DNA of 5,616 nucleotides. Origin: Chloroflexota bacterium. Lineage in GTDB: Bacteria; Chloroflexota; UBA6077. The stretch's first letter is position 1. Every line of letters starts with the position of its first letter. The translations under genes were made by a program, and so were the position numbers. Positions 5,441 to 5,616 of this stretch are shown here, one piece after another. The notes beneath the pieces are model-generated. The model saw nothing but the letters and a program-made list of their open reading frames with translations. It had not been told where the DNA came from and did not search any database. The stretch is taken from positions 1 through 5,616 of the forward strand of contig JAJYNT010000455.1 in NCBI GenBank assembly GCA_021786215.1. Reading direction: 5' to 3'.

Positions 5441-5616
5441 CTTCTCTTCTCCCCGACGAAGACTGCCGACAACTGCCCCTCCCGTCACCCAAAATCGAAC
5501 CGGAAGGACTATTCGAGTGGATTGATTGATCGACCGATCGATCCAACCACGCAGCTAAGTAGTGTATCAAGATCAGGACCAGGGCAGAGGGCAGACAGCT
5601 ACCGGCAGTGTACGGC
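5441..5616. other. Non-coding leader upstream of the epimerase gene
   Basis: These 176 bases contain the epimerase ribosome binding site (CGGGGAGAA on the - strand) and presumably its promoter. Matches to -35 and -10 hexamers at correct spacing are poor on the - strand, so no promoter is called. The notable content is the GATN tandem/palindrome at 5519-5544. No gene start is seen on the + strand. Confidence 0.45.
5519..5544. repeat. Degenerate GATN tandem repeat forming a palindrome
   Basis: Six four-base units follow each other from 5520 to 5543: GATT, GATT, GATC, GACC, GATC, GATC. The 26 bases from 5519 to 5544 are also palindromic: 8 of the outer 10 pairs are Watson-Crick, and the other two are T-G, which can wobble in + strand RNA. 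It is about 80 bp upstream of the epimerase start, where an operator or leader hairpin could sit. Slippage of a short repeat is the simpler explanation. Confidence 0.4.

Noticed and set aside
1..5616. Insertion sequence, prophage, CRISPR array or toxin-antitoxin/defence module
   Set aside because: There are no regularly spaced repeats, transposase or integrase motifs, terminal inverted repeats or small paired genes, and the recognised genes are housekeeping or common accessory families.

Overview
This window is a stretch of ordinary-looking, moderately GC-rich bacterial chromosome carrying six protein genes: one truncated at the left edge and five complete. No mobile element, CRISPR array, rRNA or tRNA is visible. 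The rhomboid subtype (an N-terminus of the MIP-x-DT type, followed by FLWIFGDNVED), the compact SigA-like sigma factor and the use of GTG starts would fit a member of Chloroflexota. That placement rests on remembered family resemblance only and is tentative.

Layout, left to right. (1) The C-terminal 86 residues of a + strand gene run to 262. (2) A perfect 18-bp hairpin (275-314) separates it from a convergent gene. (3) That gene, on the - strand at 323-1003, encodes an unrecognised soluble protein of about 226 aa. (4) A 265-bp divergent intergenic region holds a good promoter candidate and a palindrome in front of a GntR/HutC-type regulator (+, 1269-2033). (5) A 263-bp non-coding stretch, GC-rich and able to fold, leads to a rhomboid intramembrane serine protease (+, 2297-3004). 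(6) After only 21 bp, which carry a perfect palindrome, the convergent primary sigma factor gene rpoD/sigA follows (-, 3026-4102). (7) A further 267-bp gap holds a possible rpoD promoter and a hairpin at the 3' end of the next gene. (8) A CDP-paratose 2-epimerase-like sugar-nucleotide epimerase lies at 4370-5440 on the - strand. (9) The right edge is non-coding, with a degenerate GATN tandem/palindromic motif.

The genes do not form an operon. Each complete gene has its own leader, strand orientation alternates, and gene ends tend to be marked by hairpins or palindromes. The functions (transcription regulation, housekeeping transcription, membrane proteolysis, deoxysugar metabolism) are not obviously connected. 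I found no convincing evidence of a new biological system. The items most worth a second look are the unrecognised HCPLC-containing protein beside the regulator, the lone CDP-paratose epimerase, and the hairpins that overlap stop codons.
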